Shown: one piece after another, positions 8,835-19,658 of the stretch
How positions within the stretch are numbered: the stretch's first letter is position 1
Layout of the letters: each line of letters begins with the position of its first letter
Assembly (NCBI RefSeq): GCF_003352085.1
Contig: NZ_CP025804.1
Location: 1,860,001-1,924,000 of the forward strand
Direction: 5' to 3'
DNA: 64,000 bases
Origin: Sulfitobacter sp. SK012
GTDB taxonomy: Bacteria; Pseudomonadota; Alphaproteobacteria; Rhodobacterales; Rhodobacteraceae
The notes under the pieces: generated by a model
Seen by the model: only the letters and a program-made list of their open reading frames with translations
Databases searched by the model: none
Told to the model about the DNA's origin: nothing
Translations under genes and position numbers: made by a program

Positions 8835-10235
8835 TCAGGTTGCCGCATCGCTAAGTCGCGCGATGGTCTCATCCCTGCCAAGCACCAGCATCATGTCATA
8901 AACTGACGGTGTAACCGCGCGTCCGGCGAGGGCGGCACGTAGCGGTCCTGCTAGTTTGCCAAATTTGGTATCTTTGCTTGAGGCAAACTCGTTCAGAGCC
9001 TGCTCTAACGTTTCCTTATCCCAGCTAACAGTTTGCAGATGCGGCGTCAATTCTCCCAGTATACCGCGGGATACCGGATCAAGATGTTTTGAGGCCTTTT
9101 CATCTGGCGATATTGGGCGGCTGACCAGCGCAAATTCAGCCTTTTCAAGGAGTTCTGGAAAGGTTTTGGCGCGTTCCTTGAGGCAGTACATCGCAGCTTC
9201 AAGACCTTGTGATTGCCGTTGGGTCAACGCAGGTTGCCCTGCGGCTGCTAGATATTCCTGCGCTTCGTGCCGCAGTGCAGCGTCATCAGCGGCGGCAATC
9301 TGCTGGCCTGAAATGTTTTCTAGTTTTTTGAGGTCGAACTGCGCGGGACTTTTGCGAATACCGTCCAGATCGAACCACTCACGGGCCTGCGCGTCGCTGA
9401 AAAACTCGTCATCGCCGTGGCTCCAGCCTAACCGCGCGAGGTAGTTGCGCATGCCAGCCGCGGGATAGCCCATGGCCTGATACTCCTGAGCGCCAAGTGC
9501 GCCGTGGCGTTTGCTGAGTTTCTTACCATCGGATCCGTGGATCAGCGGGATATGCGCCCAGACGGGTACGTCCCAGCCCATACCGTGATAGATCATCATC
9601 TGACGCGCGGCGTTGTTGAGGTGATCATCTCCGCGGATCACATGTGTGACGCCCATATCATGGTCGTCCACCACCACCGCCAGCATGTATACAGGTGTGC
9701 CATCGGACCTAAGCAGCACCATATCATCGAGCTGATCGTTGCCAATGGTCACGTCGCCTTGAACAGCATCGCGGATCACGGTTGTTCCTGTCAGCGGTGC
9801 TTTGATGCGGATAACAAATGGCGCGTCTGGGTGGGTGGCTGGATCTGCGTCGCGCCACGGCGAGCGGTAGAGAGTGCTGCGCCCTTCGGCCCGTGCCGCC
9901 TCGCGGAAAGCCGCGATTTCATCTTGGCTGGCAAAACACTTGTAAGCGGCTCCCGTGCTCAACAGCTCCTGTGCGACGGCTGCGTGGCGCGGGGCGTTGT
10001 CAAATTGACTGACGATGTCACCGTCATGATCAAGGCCAAGCCAAGCCAACCCTTGCAGGATAGCCGCAGTTGCCTCGGGGGTGGATCGCGCGCGATCCGT
10101 GTCTTCAATGCGCAACAGAAACTTGCCGCCATGACCCCGTGCAAAAAGCCAGTTGAACAGCGCAGTGCGCGCCCCCCCGATATGTAAAAAACCAGTAGGG
10201 GATGGAGCGAAACGGGTAACGACAGGAGCAGTCAT
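8835..10235 (-). CDS. gltX: glutamyl-tRNA synthetase
   Basis: Class I aminoacyl-tRNA synthetase that charges tRNA-Glu (and possibly tRNA-Gln) with glutamate. It has the HIGH-type motif [21 protein letters not shown] at the N-terminus and the KMSKS-type motif KKLSKRHG near residue 240. The ATG at 10235 gives 466 residues and starts directly with the family's [15 protein letters not shown]; an upstream in-frame ATG at 10256 has no ribosome site. Many alphaproteobacteria carry two gltX paralogs, and I cannot tell which this is. Confidence 0.96.
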   Translation of the reverse strand: MTAPVVTRFAPSPTGFLHIGGARTALFNWLFARGHGGKFLLRIEDTDRARSTPEATAAILQGLAWLGLDHDGDIVSQFDNAPRHAAVAQELLSTGAAYKCFASQDEIAAFREAARAEGRSTLYRSPWRDADPATHPDAPFVIRIKAPLTGTTVIRDAVQGDVTIGNDQLDDMVLLRSDGTPVYMLAVVVDDHDMGVTHVIRGDDHLNNAARQMMIYHGMGWDVPVWAHIPLIHGSDGKKLSKRHGALGAQEYQAMGYPAAGMRNYLARLGWSHGDDEFFSDAQAREWFDLDGIRKSPAQFDLKKLENISGQQIAAADDAALRHEAQEYLAAAGQPALTQRQSQGLEAAMYCLKERAKTFPELLEKAEFALVSRPISPDEKASKHLDPVSRGILGELTPHLQTVSWDKETLEQALNEFASSKDTKFGKLAGPLRAALAGRAVTPSVYDMMLVLGRDETIARLSDAAT

Positions 10236-10370
10236 GTGGCAACGATACCTTTGCATTTAGGGGCCAGTCCCAACCGCTTCTGCTTTGTGAAAAGCGATGT
10301 TTACCATTTGGTAACCAACGGGAGATTAGGTTTGTCGCCTGTCTAAACAGTGCAGCAACCGGGGGCAAGC

Positions 10371-12425
10371 ATGGGCCTGCGCCATATGTTCTTGATGCAA
10401 CGCGGCGCGCTTTTCGGTTGGGTACCTGTGTGTCTTGCTGTCGGCATCGGCACGTTTTTTAACCTCACCTGGGAGCCCTCCCCGCCGTTGTTGATCGGCT
10501 TGGCCGCAGCGGCGCTTTTAGCAATGATTGCTGGGCGCTTTTCGGGTGAACTGCTTGGCCCCGTGTTTGTGGCGATTGGTCTGGTCGTGGCGGGTTTCGT
10601 ATTGGCTGGCGTGCGCACCAATTCCGTTGCGGAGCCTGTGTTGGGTTGGCGGTATTACGGGCCCGTTGAAGGGCGCATCATCGCGATTGATCGCAGCCAA
10701 TCTGACGCGTTACGCCTAACGCTGGACCGGGTTGTGCTGGCCCGCGTAGGGCCCGACAAAACGCCGGCCCGCGTGCGTATATCACTGCACGGCGACCGTA
10801 GTGATGACATCGCGGCAGAGCCGGGGTTGCGGGTCATGACAACAGGGCATCTGTCACCGCCGTCTGGCCCGGTAGAACCCGATGGTTTCGATTTCCAGCG
10901 TCATGCTTGGTTTGTCCAACTGGGTGCCGTTGGCTATACTCGTGTGCCTTTGATGGGCATCGAACGTGCGCAACAGGGGCAGGCGGGCCTTGCTGTCTTT
11001 CGTATCCGCATGGCGGCTTCTGCCCGTATCCAAGCGGTGTTGCCGGGCGACATTGGTGGATTTGCAGCAGCCATCACAACGGGCGACCGAAGCGCCATGA
11101 GCGCTTCAGCACTCGATGCGCTTAGGGCCAGTAATCTTGCGCATTTATTGGCGATTTCTGGATTGCACATGGGGTTGCTCTCAGGCGTGGTTTTTGCGGG
11201 CCTGCGGATCTTGTTTGCCCTAATCCCTTACGTGGCCTTGCGCATGCCGGCCCGCAGTATGGCGGCGGGTGGTGCATTGATCGCGTCCGCAGGATACCTC
11301 GCGCTGTCGGGCGGCAATGTCTCGACCGAGCGCGCGTTCATCATGGTTGCTGTCGCATTATGCGCGCTGATGCTGGGGCGGCGCGCAATCAGCCTGCGGG
11401 CCGTCGCGATTGCTGCGATCATTGTGCTGGTGCTGCGCCCAGAAGCGTTGATGGGTCCCGGTTTTCAAATGTCCTTTGCTGCGACCACGGCGTTGGTTGC
11501 CGTCTTTGGCTGGCTGCGCGATGCCGATCTGCCGCTGGGTCCTGCATGGCTTCGGCCCGTGATCGGTGTGGTCATGTCGTCTGCCATTGCTGGGTTTGCG
11601 ACGGCTCCGATTGCTGCCGCGCATTTCAATGCATTCGCCCAATACGGGCTCATTGCTAATGTGGTCAGCGTCCCGTTGATGGGGGTGTTGGTGATCCCGG
11701 CCGCGGTGGTTGCCGTGGTGTTGGCACCCTTGGGGCTTGAGTTTATCGGCTTGCAGTTCATGAGGCTTGGGCTGCGCTGGATCCTTTGGGTGGCGCATGG
11801 GGTGGCCGGTTGGGATGGTGCGCGCAGCTATGTTGTGGGGCCGGGGCCGTGGGTGTTGCCGCTGTTAACGCTGGGGTTTTTGTTCGCGGTGCTGTGGCAA
11901 GGCCGTCTGCGGTGGGCCGGTGGTGTCGCAATCGCGCTGAGTTTCGTGCTGTGGCAGGGGGCCACCAGGCCTGCTCTTTTGATCGCAGATACGGGCACAT
12001 TGGTAGGGGTGATGACTGCCCAAGGCCGCGCCCTGAGCAAGCCAAAAGGTGCGGGTTTCGTTGCACGTAACTGGTTGGAGAATGATGGCGACGGCAGTGA
12101 TCAACTGGCCGCGGCAGCGCGCTGGAAGCTAGGGGCGCTTGGCGACGTGGAGGTGATCCACCTCTCTGGCAAACGCGCAGCCGCCAAGCTGGCACGCTGT
12201 GGCAAGGGCCAAATCGTGGTTGCATCCGTGGCGTGGGAGGGGGCTCAGGGCAAGGGCTGTACATTGTTTGAGCCGGACGCATTGCGTGAAACGGGATCAA
12301 TCGCGTTCATCATGCAAGACGGCGCGTTGATCAAGCGTACGTCGCGTGCAGCCGTTGGTGACCGACTTTGGACCAACTGGCCCAAAGCGCGCCGTACCAA
12401 ACGTGTCGCATCAAAGGATCAATAG
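10371..12425 (+). CDS. comEC: ComEC/Rec2 family DNA-uptake channel protein
   Basis: The 684-residue polytopic membrane protein has the ComEC N-terminal soluble region and the competence domain with the signature [17 protein letters not shown]. ComEC forms the inner-membrane channel for single-stranded DNA in natural transformation. The C-terminal part (about 560-684) is short and contains no HxHxDH metallo-beta-lactamase motif, so the nuclease-like domain of Bacillus-type ComEC is lacking. Candidate starts are ATG 10371, preceded by GGGGGC, and GTG 10350. Its 3' end overlaps lexA (convergent) by 7 bp. Confidence 0.92.
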   Translation: MGLRHMFLMQRGALFGWVPVCLAVGIGTFFNLTWEPSPPLLIGLAAAALLAMIAGRFSGELLGPVFVAIGLVVAGFVLAGVRTNSVAEPVLGWRYYGPVEGRIIAIDRSQSDALRLTLDRVVLARVGPDKTPARVRISLHGDRSDDIAAEPGLRVMTTGHLSPPSGPVEPDGFDFQRHAWFVQLGAVGYTRVPLMGIERAQQGQAGLAVFRIRMAASARIQAVLPGDIGGFAAAITTGDRSAMSASALDALRASNLAHLLAISGLHMGLLSGVVFAGLRILFALIPYVALRMPARSMAAGGALIASAGYLALSGGNVSTERAFIMVAVALCALMLGRRAISLRAVAIAAIIVLVLRPEALMGPGFQMSFAATTALVAVFGWLRDADLPLGPAWLRPVIGVVMSSAIAGFATAPIAAAHFNAFAQYGLIANVVSVPLMGVLVIPAAVVAVVLAPLGLEFIGLQFMRLGLRWILWVAHGVAGWDGARSYVVGPGPWVLPLLTLGFLFAVLWQGRLRWAGGVAIALSFVLWQGATRPALLIADTGTLVGVMTAQGRALSKPKGAGFVARNWLENDGDGSDQLAAAARWKLGALGDVEVIHLSGKRAAAKLARCGKGQIVVASVAWEGAQGKGCTLFEPDALRETGSIAFIMQDGALIKRTSRAAVGDRLWTNWPKARRTKRVASKDQ

Positions 12426-13117
12426 GACCTAATCAACCCAACCAAACGACCCTGTACCTTGACCTGATCTGCGTTAAAGACCCGCGTCTCATAGGCGGGG
12501 TTTGCCGCCTCAAGCGCGATGGAGCGGCCTTTGCGCTTAAACCGCTTCAGCGTGGCTTCGTGATCTTCAACCAATGCGACAACAATATCGCCGTCATCAG
12601 CCACTGAAGTTTCGCGAATGACTACAACGTCACCGTCGTTGATCCCGGCCTCGATCATCGAATCGCCTTTGACTTCGAGTGCATAATGCTCGCCAGAGCC
12701 TGACAGCATCGCACCCGGTACGGCCACGGAATGGGACTGCTGATTGATCGCTTCAATCGGCACACCGGCGGCGATCCGGCCCATCATCGGCAACTCAACT
12801 GAGCTGGCCATAATCATCTGTGCGGAGGGCGGAGGCGGTGCATCAGGACGATCGCCTTCGATTACGCGTGGGGTAAAGCCAACTGTTGCTTCACCGCCAA
12901 GGCTTTCGGGTAATTTCACGACTTCAATTGCGCGCGCTCTGTGCGCAAGACGGCGGATAAACCCGCGTTCCTCTAGTGCTGTGATAAGGCGGTGGATGCC
13001 AGATTTCGACCGTAGATCAAGGGCTTCTTTCATTTCGTCAAAGCTGGGCGGAACGCCGTCGCGCTGAACGCGTTTGTGAATGAAAGCCAGAAGATCGAGT
13101 TGTTTTTTGGTGAGCAC
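12419..13117 (-). CDS. lexA: LexA SOS repressor
   Basis: The N-terminal winged helix begins [16 protein letters not shown]. The C-terminal S24-type autoprotease has its cleavage site at A117-G118 in RIAAGVP, catalytic S153 in [10 protein letters not shown] and catalytic K191 in EATLKRF. LexA represses DNA-repair genes and self-cleaves when bound to RecA filaments. At 232 residues it fits the alphaproteobacterial form. A perfect LexA operator lies 34 bp upstream, so it is autoregulated. Confidence 0.97.
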   Translation of the reverse strand: MLTKKQLDLLAFIHKRVQRDGVPPSFDEMKEALDLRSKSGIHRLITALEERGFIRRLAHRARAIEVVKLPESLGGEATVGFTPRVIEGDRPDAPPPPSAQMIMASSVELPMMGRIAAGVPIEAINQQSHSVAVPGAMLSGSGEHYALEVKGDSMIEAGINDGDVVVIRETSVADDGDIVVALVEDHEATLKRFKRKGRSIALEAANPAYETRVFNADQVKVQGRLVGLIRSY

Positions 13118-13150
13118 GGTCGTTCCCTTCGCCTGTCAAAGTTAACCTTT

Positions 13151-13165
13151 GTTCTAGGGATGTTC
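13151..13165. promoter_or_regulatory. LexA operator (SOS box), alphaproteobacterial type
   Basis: GTTC-TAGGGAT-GTTC matches the direct-repeat LexA box GTTC-N7-GTTC of alphaproteobacteria exactly. It sits between moeA and lexA, 34 bp upstream of the lexA start codon. Confidence 0.93.
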
Positions 13166-13195
13166 CCGTTTTGTGTCAACCTTTAAGGCTAGTTC

Positions 13196-14368
13196 CTAGA
13201 TATCGATGACTTGGACCATTTCGCCGATCTCTCGCGCAGGATCATCAATTGGCCGCACCATTAGCACATCGGCTGTGGCCAAGATGCTGAGCAGGCTGCT
13301 GTCTTGTTGGCTCTCAGGGTGGACTTGCCCGTCCTGAAGCTGCGCGCGCATGTAGTGTTCGCGCGGACCATTTGCAGGAATGGCCCTGGCCAACGGTACG
13401 CTGCGGCGCAAAGCGGGCTCGGTGGCAAGTCCCAGCATCAACCGGATCATTGGGCCCAGAAACACAGTGCCACATACCATTGCTGAGACGGGATTACCGG
13501 GCAGCCCAACCATTGCCGCGTCCCCCAACCGACCCGCCATCAGCGGTTTTCCGGGACGCATGGCAACTTTATAAAACGCCTGTTCCATTCCGAGTTTCGC
13601 TGCAACTGGTGCTACGAGGTCGTGATCGCCAACGGACGCGCCGCCAATGGTCACAATAAGATCGGCACCCTTTGCCAACCCAAACGCCTGAATCAAAGCG
13701 GCTTCGGTATCAGCGGCAATCGGCAACATCCGCGCGGTGGCGCCAATACCCTCAACCATCGCGGCCAAGCCATAGCTGTTGGAGGCGATGATTTGATCTG
13801 GGCCGGGGGTTTCACCGGGCTGCACCAATTCATCCCCGGTGGCCAAAATCGCAACGATTGGTTTGCGGGTCACAGGCACGGTGGCAATGTTCATGGCCGC
13901 CAAAAGGGCGATATCAGCAGGGCGCAGCAGCCGGGGGGCCGTCATCAATTCACCTGCGGAGAAATCACCACCTGCGGGGCGAATATTGTCCTTTGTACCG
14001 ACTCGGTGGCCCAAAGTGATCAGGTCGCCACGCCGTGTCACATCTTCTTGAATAATAATGAAATCAGCGCCTTGCGGCATAGGAGCGCCAGTAAAGATAC
14101 GGACAGCCTGACCCGCGCGCATCGTGCCTTCAAAGCGGTGCCCGGCTGCGGCTTCGCCGATAACCTTGAACATCGCATCAGGCTCAACTTCGGCGCGCCG
14201 CACTGCATACCCATCCATTGAGGATGCCGCGAAGGGCGGCTGGGTACGTGTAGCGGCAACATCGCGGGCCAAAACCCGACCTGATGCTTCGCGCAGCGGA
14301 ACATTTTCGACGTCTAACGGCGATACAAGTGAAAACAGCTGATCGAGGGCCTGCGAGACGGTGATCAT
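13196..14368 (-). CDS. moeA: molybdopterin molybdenumtransferase MoeA
   Basis: MoeA inserts molybdate into adenylylated molybdopterin, the last step of molybdenum cofactor synthesis. The 390-residue protein shows the domain III motifs GGASVGDHD and [10 protein letters not shown], plus [11 protein letters not shown]. The first half carries SMDGYAV and [11 protein letters not shown], typical of the family. It overlaps moaC by 4 bp (ATGA). The lexA operator starts downstream of it, so lexA has an independent promoter. Confidence 0.96.
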   Translation of the reverse strand: MITVSQALDQLFSLVSPLDVENVPLREASGRVLARDVAATRTQPPFAASSMDGYAVRRAEVEPDAMFKVIGEAAAGHRFEGTMRAGQAVRIFTGAPMPQGADFIIIQEDVTRRGDLITLGHRVGTKDNIRPAGGDFSAGELMTAPRLLRPADIALLAAMNIATVPVTRKPIVAILATGDELVQPGETPGPDQIIASNSYGLAAMVEGIGATARMLPIAADTEAALIQAFGLAKGADLIVTIGGASVGDHDLVAPVAAKLGMEQAFYKVAMRPGKPLMAGRLGDAAMVGLPGNPVSAMVCGTVFLGPMIRLMLGLATEPALRRSVPLARAIPANGPREHYMRAQLQDGQVHPESQQDSSLLSILATADVLMVRPIDDPAREIGEMVQVIDI

Positions 14369-14841
14369 GTCGCCACGTAGCGGCCAGATTTCCCACCGTC
14401 TTTAAGTGTGACATGTAGGCCGTTGATTTCCATATTTTTATCGACGGCTTTGCACATGTCATAAACGGTAAGTGCGGCGACAGACGCGGCCGTTAACGCT
14501 TCCATTTCGACCCCGGTTTGGCCTGTCGTCTTGACCGTTGCGACAATCCGGATACCGGGAAGTTCTGGATCAGGGGTTAGATCGACGCTGACCTTGGTGA
14601 TGGGGAGCGGGTGACACAGCGGGATCAGATCAGAGGTTCGCTTGGCTGCCATGATCCCAGCAAGGCGTGCGACGCCCAGCACATCACCCTTTTTGGCGCG
14701 TCCTTCGGTAATGATATCAAAGGTTTCGCGGTGCATTTTGATGTGGTTTTCAGCCGTGGCAATCCGCGCAGTGATGTCCTTGTCAGACACATCCACCATA
14801 TGCGCGTGGCCGTCTCCGTCAAAATGGGTCAGTGCCATCAC
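14365..14841 (-). CDS. moaC: cyclic pyranopterin monophosphate synthase MoaC
   Basis: MoaC converts the MoaA product to cyclic pyranopterin monophosphate. The 158-residue protein has [18 protein letters not shown] at the N-terminus, and [17 protein letters not shown] and [23 protein letters not shown] further on, all family hallmarks. ATGA overlaps join it to trpC and moeA. It is therefore part of the same transcription unit as the tryptophan genes. Confidence 0.97.
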   Translation of the reverse strand: MMALTHFDGDGHAHMVDVSDKDITARIATAENHIKMHRETFDIITEGRAKKGDVLGVARLAGIMAAKRTSDLIPLCHPLPITKVSVDLTPDPELPGIRIVATVKTTGQTGVEMEALTAASVAALTVYDMCKAVDKNMEINGLHVTLKDGGKSGRYVAT

Positions 14842-15650
14842 ATACCTCCAGCGTTAAGAGGGTTGGCCAGCAAATCATGGGTCGCTTTCGCAACGTCTGC
14901 TTGTCGCATCAAACTTTCGCCAATCAAGAATGTGCGCGCCCCGTATAGCGCCATGTCAGCAAGGTCTTTGGGGACAAACAAGCCGCTTTCGCAAACGATA
15001 ATCCGGTCGGCGGGGACTTCTTTTGCGAGCGTGCGGGTCACATCCAAAGAGGTCTCGAAGGTATTGAGATTTCGGTTGTTTATGCCGATCATCCTGCTTT
15101 TAAGCCTTGCGGCACGGACCAGCTCTTCGGCGTTATGAACCTCGATCAGGGCGTCCATGCCCCACTGGGTTGCGGCGTCTTCAAGCTCGGCAGCCTGGGC
15201 GTCAGAAACCGAAGCCATGATGATCAAAATGCAATCGGCCCCAAGGGCACGCGCTTCGGCAACCTGATAGGTGTCATAGAGGAAATCTTTACGCAGAACC
15301 GGCAGGGTGCAGGCCTCACGGGCCTCAACAAGAAAGGATTTTGCCCCCTGAAAACTTGGGGTGTCGGTCAAAACCGAAAGACATGTCGCACCGCCTTCTT
15401 GGTAGGCCGCAGCAAGGGTCGCTGGGTCGAAATCTTCGCGGATCAGACCTTTTGACGGGCTGGCCTTTTTGATCTCGGCAATGAGGCCGTAACCTTCGCG
15501 AGACGCGTTAAACAACGCATCTGCAAAGGGGCGCACTGGCGATGCGGCCTTTGCGTCGGCTTCAATCACCTCGATCGGCTTTTCAGCCTTTGCAGCAGCG
15601 ATTTCTTCGAGCTTATAGGCTTTGATTTTGTCGAGAATGGTCTGTGTCAT
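14838..15650 (-). CDS. trpC: indole-3-glycerol-phosphate synthase
   Basis: TrpC closes the ring of carboxyphenylamino-deoxyribulose phosphate to form indole-3-glycerol phosphate. The 270-residue TIM barrel has [25 protein letters not shown] and [11 protein letters not shown], which carry the catalytic lysines and glutamate. The start at 15650 has GGAGG 4 bp upstream and overlaps the ung stop as ATGA. An in-frame upstream extension has no ribosome site. It is a monofunctional enzyme without a fused trpF. Confidence 0.97.
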   Translation of the reverse strand: MTQTILDKIKAYKLEEIAAAKAEKPIEVIEADAKAASPVRPFADALFNASREGYGLIAEIKKASPSKGLIREDFDPATLAAAYQEGGATCLSVLTDTPSFQGAKSFLVEAREACTLPVLRKDFLYDTYQVAEARALGADCILIIMASVSDAQAAELEDAATQWGMDALIEVHNAEELVRAARLKSRMIGINNRNLNTFETSLDVTRTLAKEVPADRIIVCESGLFVPKDLADMALYGARTFLIGESLMRQADVAKATHDLLANPLNAGGM

Positions 15651-16306
15651 TGGGCCTCCGGGTCGGTCCAGTTTATGACGGGCTGGCCTTGGGCGTGCAA
15701 CCACGCATTGGTGCGGCTAAAGGGTCTTGCCCCAAAGAACCCGCGCCGCGCCGACAAGGGTGACGGATGCGCGGTCTCGATTTTGAGGTTTGTCATGGGG
15801 TCGACCTGTGATGCGGCCGCCTGTGCAGGTTTACCCCAAAGTAGATATGCCCGCGGCCCGTCGGCCAATCGCATTAGGATTTGTGCCGTCAAAGCCTGCC
15901 ATCCCAGGGCTTTGCGTCCTTGGGGTGTACCCGCAGGAACGGTGAGCACCGTGTTCAATAGGAGTACACCTTGATCTGCCCAGAACCGCAGATCCGCGTG
16001 ACGGGGCGCGTCCCCGATGTCATCCCGCATTTCTTTGAAGATGTTAGATAATGATCGCGGCAAAGGTTTGGTGTTTGCATCCGCGGAGAAAGAAAACCCG
16101 TGAGCATGGCCGGGCGTTGGGTAGGGGTCTTGGCCCAAAATAACAACGCGCACCTTATGCGGGGGCGTCCGCGCAAGCGCTGCAAAGACTTGATCTTGGG
16201 GCGGCAAAAACGCCTTATCGTCCAGATGCGCTTCGATGGCGGGCAGGGTGTCCGCAAAAAAGGGCAGGTCGCTCCAAGCGCCAAGTTGATCTAGATCAAA
16301 GCGCAT
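15647..16306 (-). CDS. ung: uracil-DNA glycosylase, family 1
   Basis: Ung removes uracil from DNA to start base-excision repair. The 219-residue protein has the water-activating motif [17 protein letters not shown] and the minor-groove loop [11 protein letters not shown]. It lies between trpD and trpC with overlapping start and stop codons on both sides: TGATG with trpD, ATGA with trpC. A TTG 3 bp upstream is an alternative start. A repair gene within a tryptophan unit is an unusual neighbour, but the protein looks intact. Confidence 0.96.
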   Translation of the reverse strand: MRFDLDQLGAWSDLPFFADTLPAIEAHLDDKAFLPPQDQVFAALARTPPHKVRVVILGQDPYPTPGHAHGFSFSADANTKPLPRSLSNIFKEMRDDIGDAPRHADLRFWADQGVLLLNTVLTVPAGTPQGRKALGWQALTAQILMRLADGPRAYLLWGKPAQAAASQVDPMTNLKIETAHPSPLSARRGFFGARPFSRTNAWLHAQGQPVINWTDPEAQ

Positions 16307-17325
16307 CAACCTGCTTGGGTAATGCGCGCGACGGCTGTGATTTTGTCGCGAGCGGCACCAGAATCAATGCTGGCGCGGGCCATCTCTACACCGGCTTTGA
16401 GATCAGGGGCTGCATCCGCCACAACCAAAGCCGCTGCGGAATTGAGCAACACAGCATCGCGGTAGGCTGACGGCGTTCCGTCAAGCAGTGCATTGAAATC
16501 ACGCGCATTTTCTTCAGGAGTGCCGCCAATGATCGCCTCGAAAGGGTGGACCGGCAGGCCTGCTTCTTCGGGATGCACTTCGAAGTCGCGGACACTGCTG
16601 TCTTGCTCGAGTGCTGCCACCCAGCTTATGCCGGTGATCGTCAATTCGTCCGTCCCATCGGAGCCGTGAACCAACCATGCGCGCTCTGATCCCAATTGCC
16701 CCAGCGTCTCGGCCATGGGGCGTATAAGATCACGTGAAAACGCGCCGGTAAGCTGGCGTTTGACGCCTGCAGGGTTGGTGAGTGGCCCAAGGATGTTGAA
16801 AATTGTGCGCGTCCCGAGTTCAGAGCGCGTGGGCATGACATGGGCAATCGCGGGGTGGTGCATGGGGGCCATCATGAAACCGATACCCGCCTCAGCGAGG
16901 GCTGCTTCAACCACCTTGGGACCAACCATGACCCTGAGGCCCATTTGGGTCAGCGCGTCGGCGGCGCCTGATTTTGAACTGAGGTTGCGGTTGCCGTGTT
17001 TGGCCACCACGACGCCAGCGCCTGCCACGACAAAAGCCGTCGCGGTTGAGATATTAAGCGTGCCTTTGCCGTCGCCCCCGGTGCCAACGATGTCCATCGC
17101 CCCCTCAGGCGCGTGAACCTTGTGGCATTTGGCGCGCATCACGGCGGCTGCGGCGGCGTATTCATCGACCGTTTCGCCGCGCGTGCGCAAAGCCATCAGC
17201 AATCCGCCGATCTGGCTGGGGGTTGCTTCGCCGTCAAACAGGATTTCGAAGGCGGCCATGGCTTGCACGCGTGTCAGCGGGCCGTTGGCTGCGGCATCAA
17301 TCAGGGGCTTGAGGGCGTCACTCAT
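16306..17325 (-). CDS. trpD: anthranilate phosphoribosyltransferase
   Basis: TrpD transfers the phosphoribosyl group of PRPP to anthranilate. The 339-residue protein shows [17 protein letters not shown] (PRPP-binding GTGGD), [17 protein letters not shown] and [11 protein letters not shown], all diagnostic. It is monofunctional and overlaps trpG by 4 bp upstream. Confidence 0.97.
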   Translation of the reverse strand: MSDALKPLIDAAANGPLTRVQAMAAFEILFDGEATPSQIGGLLMALRTRGETVDEYAAAAAVMRAKCHKVHAPEGAMDIVGTGGDGKGTLNISTATAFVVAGAGVVVAKHGNRNLSSKSGAADALTQMGLRVMVGPKVVEAALAEAGIGFMMAPMHHPAIAHVMPTRSELGTRTIFNILGPLTNPAGVKRQLTGAFSRDLIRPMAETLGQLGSERAWLVHGSDGTDELTITGISWVAALEQDSSVRDFEVHPEEAGLPVHPFEAIIGGTPEENARDFNALLDGTPSAYRDAVLLNSAAALVVADAAPDLKAGVEMARASIDSGAARDKITAVARITQAG

Positions 17326-17903
17326 GCTGGAACCTTCATTTCGTTTAGGAAGTTTTGGAGCAGAGCGTGGCCATGCTCTGACCGGATCGATTCGGGGTGA
17401 AATTGTACCCCATGCAGCGGCAAATTGCGGTGCTGCAGGCCCATAATGGTGCCGTCTTCAAGGGTTGCGGTCACCTCAAGGCAGTCCGGCAAGCTGTCCG
17501 CATCAACAACCAAGGAGTGGTAACGCGTGGCAGCAAAGGGGCTGGGCAGGTCTGCAAACACACCTTTTCCGTGGTGAATGATATGCCCCATCTTGCCGTG
17601 CACGATGTCTTTGGCACGGATTACTCTACCACCGAATGCCTGTCCCAGCGTTTGATGACCCAAGCATACGCCCAATAAAGGCAGCTGTGCATCTGCGGCT
17701 GCGTGCGTCATTTCAAGGCAAATGCCGGCTTGATCAGGGTCACAAGGACCTGGCGACAGCACGATCCCCGCAGGGTTCAGCGCCATCGCATCTTGCGCTG
17801 TGATCGCGTCATTTCGGTAGACAGTAACATCAGCACCAAGCGTGCCGAGATAATGCACCAAATTATAGGTGAAACTGTCGTAGTTATCTATCAGCAGCAA
17901 CAT
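17322..17903 (-). CDS. trpG: anthranilate synthase component II (glutamine amidotransferase)
   Basis: TrpG supplies ammonia from glutamine to TrpE, and may also serve PabB for folate. The 193-residue class I amidotransferase has nucleophile C80 in [17 protein letters not shown] and the His/Glu pair in GVQFHPESI. It is the first gene of the trpG-trpD-ung-trpC-moaC-moeA run. I see no attenuator-like leader peptide or terminator in the 134 bp upstream. Confidence 0.95.
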   Translation of the reverse strand: MLLLIDNYDSFTYNLVHYLGTLGADVTVYRNDAITAQDAMALNPAGIVLSPGPCDPDQAGICLEMTHAAADAQLPLLGVCLGHQTLGQAFGGRVIRAKDIVHGKMGHIIHHGKGVFADLPSPFAATRYHSLVVDADSLPDCLEVTATLEDGTIMGLQHRNLPLHGVQFHPESIRSEHGHALLQNFLNEMKVPA

Positions 17904-18037
17904 TCAGCTAACTTCGCATTAGGACTAGAGGTAACCCGCCGGAACGGGGTATAGATCGGAGCTACATGGTCAGGCTTGGCCGCGCTCGTCAAGAGGCGGG
18001 GGAAAGCCGGGACAGAGCAGGACGAAGGACAGGCAGC

Positions 18038-19654
18038 ATGGCGCGCGGCGTACTCAGTGGAATGATCTTTGGGGCGGTGGCAAGTCTGGGGGTCGCAGGG
18101 GCGATCTCTGTACTGGTGCCTGTGGCACCTCCTACCCCAGCACCTCAGGTGCCCGAAACGGCGCCGGAACAGGCCGCTGCATCTGATGCGGTGCCGCAGG
18201 ATGTGCCCGCAACACCGCCACAAGATGAGGCGGTGATTGAACCGCGCGAAACGCCGCAAGCGCTGCAAACCCCGACAGACACAGCCACGTCGCCCCTCGA
18301 TGTTGAGGGTGGGTTAGGGACGCAGGCGCCGAAACCACAGACTGGTGTGGTGGATGGCCTTGGCACACCGCAGTCTATTGCACAGAGCGCAGCAGCTCAG
18401 CCTGAGGATGATGCGCCAGTGTTGCCAAACCCGCAGGCCTTGGCCCCGATGGAGCCCTTGCAAGAAGACCAACTCCCGCTGGATACCGAGCCTGCAGCAA
18501 AAGCGGTACCCCCAGTTGCCGAGGTCGTCGAAACGCCAGTTGCGGAATCAGATTCAGAAAAAACTGAAGAAGTGCCTGAAGCGGATGCCGTTGTGCCCGA
18601 AGCCGTCGCTGAGGTTGATACGCCAGTCACCGAGCCGGTTGAAACCACCGAAGTGCAACCGGTTGAAGAGCCACAGGCCGACCCCGACCTAGACGTCGCG
18701 GACGTGCCGCAGGCTGACGCGCCATCACCCCAAGCACCGGCTGAAGAGGTGGCAGAGCTACAAGATACGCAAACACCCGAGGACCAAGCCGTGTCCGGGG
18801 GGCCGCGCATTGGCAAACCTGCGACCAGCCTTTTGGCGCGCGACAGTGGCATTCAGGTAAATCGGCCCGAAGCTGAGGATGCTGCCGCTGTGGTCGTTGC
18901 TGGCGCCGCAGATGCCGCTGAGCCGGCCCTGCCAACCACCGTGACGCCGCAGGCACCTGCGGTTGATTCAAATCTCCCTATTCACCGCTATGCCCAAGTA
19001 TTTGATAATCCAGAGCAAAAACCACTCATGGGCATTGTGCTGATTGATCATGGTTTTGATCTGGACGCAGGCGGCATTGGATTGCCCGCGTTGGGCAGCT
19101 TTCCTTATCCGCTCAGTTTTGCAGTAGATGCGAGCCTGCCGGACGCCGTTGCGCGGATGACGCGGTACCGCGAAGAAGGCTTCGAAGTGCTGGCGATGAT
19201 CGACCTGCCCGAAGGCGCACAGCCCGTTGATGTTGAAACCAACCTTGCGGTGATGTTGCCACGTATGGCCGAAGTCGTTGGTGTTCTAGAGGGCACGGGC
19301 ACCGGTTTTCCCGATCAGCGCGAAGCCACGGACCAAGTGGCCGCTGTTTTGGCGCAAACCGGGCATGGGCTGATCACGCAGGCGCAAGGCCTGAACACGG
19401 CTGCCACGCTGGCGCGCAAACAAGGGGTGCCTGCGGTGGCGGTGTTCCGTGATTTTGACGGCAAAGATCAAAGCGCCAAGGTGATCCGTCGTTTTCTGGA
19501 TCAGGCCGCTTTTAAGGCAAGCCAAGAAGGCGGTGTGATCATGCTGGGTCGCTTGCGCCCTGAAACGATCAAGGCGCTGTTGGTTTGGGGGCTTGCCGAT
19601 CGTGCGTCTCAGGTGGCACTGGCTCCGGTATCGGCGGTTCTGACGCAGAACTAG
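18038..19654 (+). CDS. divergent polysaccharide deacetylase (YibQ-like) with long disordered linker
   Basis: An N-terminal membrane or signal segment (about 5-28) is followed by some 280 residues of Pro/Glu/Ala/Val-rich low-complexity sequence. The C-terminal domain (about 310-538) has motifs of the divergent polysaccharide deacetylase family, such as GIVLIDHGFDLDA, LPALGSFPYPLSFAVDAS and TGHGLITQ. YibQ-type proteins are periplasmic and tied to envelope or peptidoglycan turnover; the chemistry is not established. The ATG at 18038 has AAGGA 8 bp upstream. The gene faces trpG head to head and is convergent with the next gene 4 bp away. The trpE/yibQ/trpGDC grouping is one I recall from Rhodobacter sphaeroides. 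Confidence 0.85.
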   Translation: MARGVLSGMIFGAVASLGVAGAISVLVPVAPPTPAPQVPETAPEQAAASDAVPQDVPATPPQDEAVIEPRETPQALQTPTDTATSPLDVEGGLGTQAPKPQTGVVDGLGTPQSIAQSAAAQPEDDAPVLPNPQALAPMEPLQEDQLPLDTEPAAKAVPPVAEVVETPVAESDSEKTEEVPEADAVVPEAVAEVDTPVTEPVETTEVQPVEEPQADPDLDVADVPQADAPSPQAPAEEVAELQDTQTPEDQAVSGGPRIGKPATSLLARDSGIQVNRPEAEDAAAVVVAGAADAAEPALPTTVTPQAPAVDSNLPIHRYAQVFDNPEQKPLMGIVLIDHGFDLDAGGIGLPALGSFPYPLSFAVDASLPDAVARMTRYREEGFEVLAMIDLPEGAQPVDVETNLAVMLPRMAEVVGVLEGTGTGFPDQREATDQVAAVLAQTGHGLITQAQGLNTAATLARKQGVPAVAVFRDFDGKDQSAKVIRRFLDQAAFKASQEGGVIMLGRLRPETIKALLVWGLADRASQVALAPVSAVLTQN

Positions 19655-19658
19655 CGGT

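Noticed and set aside
17904..18037. Tryptophan attenuator before trpG
   Set aside because: No leader peptide with Trp codons and no terminator/antiterminator pair is visible.
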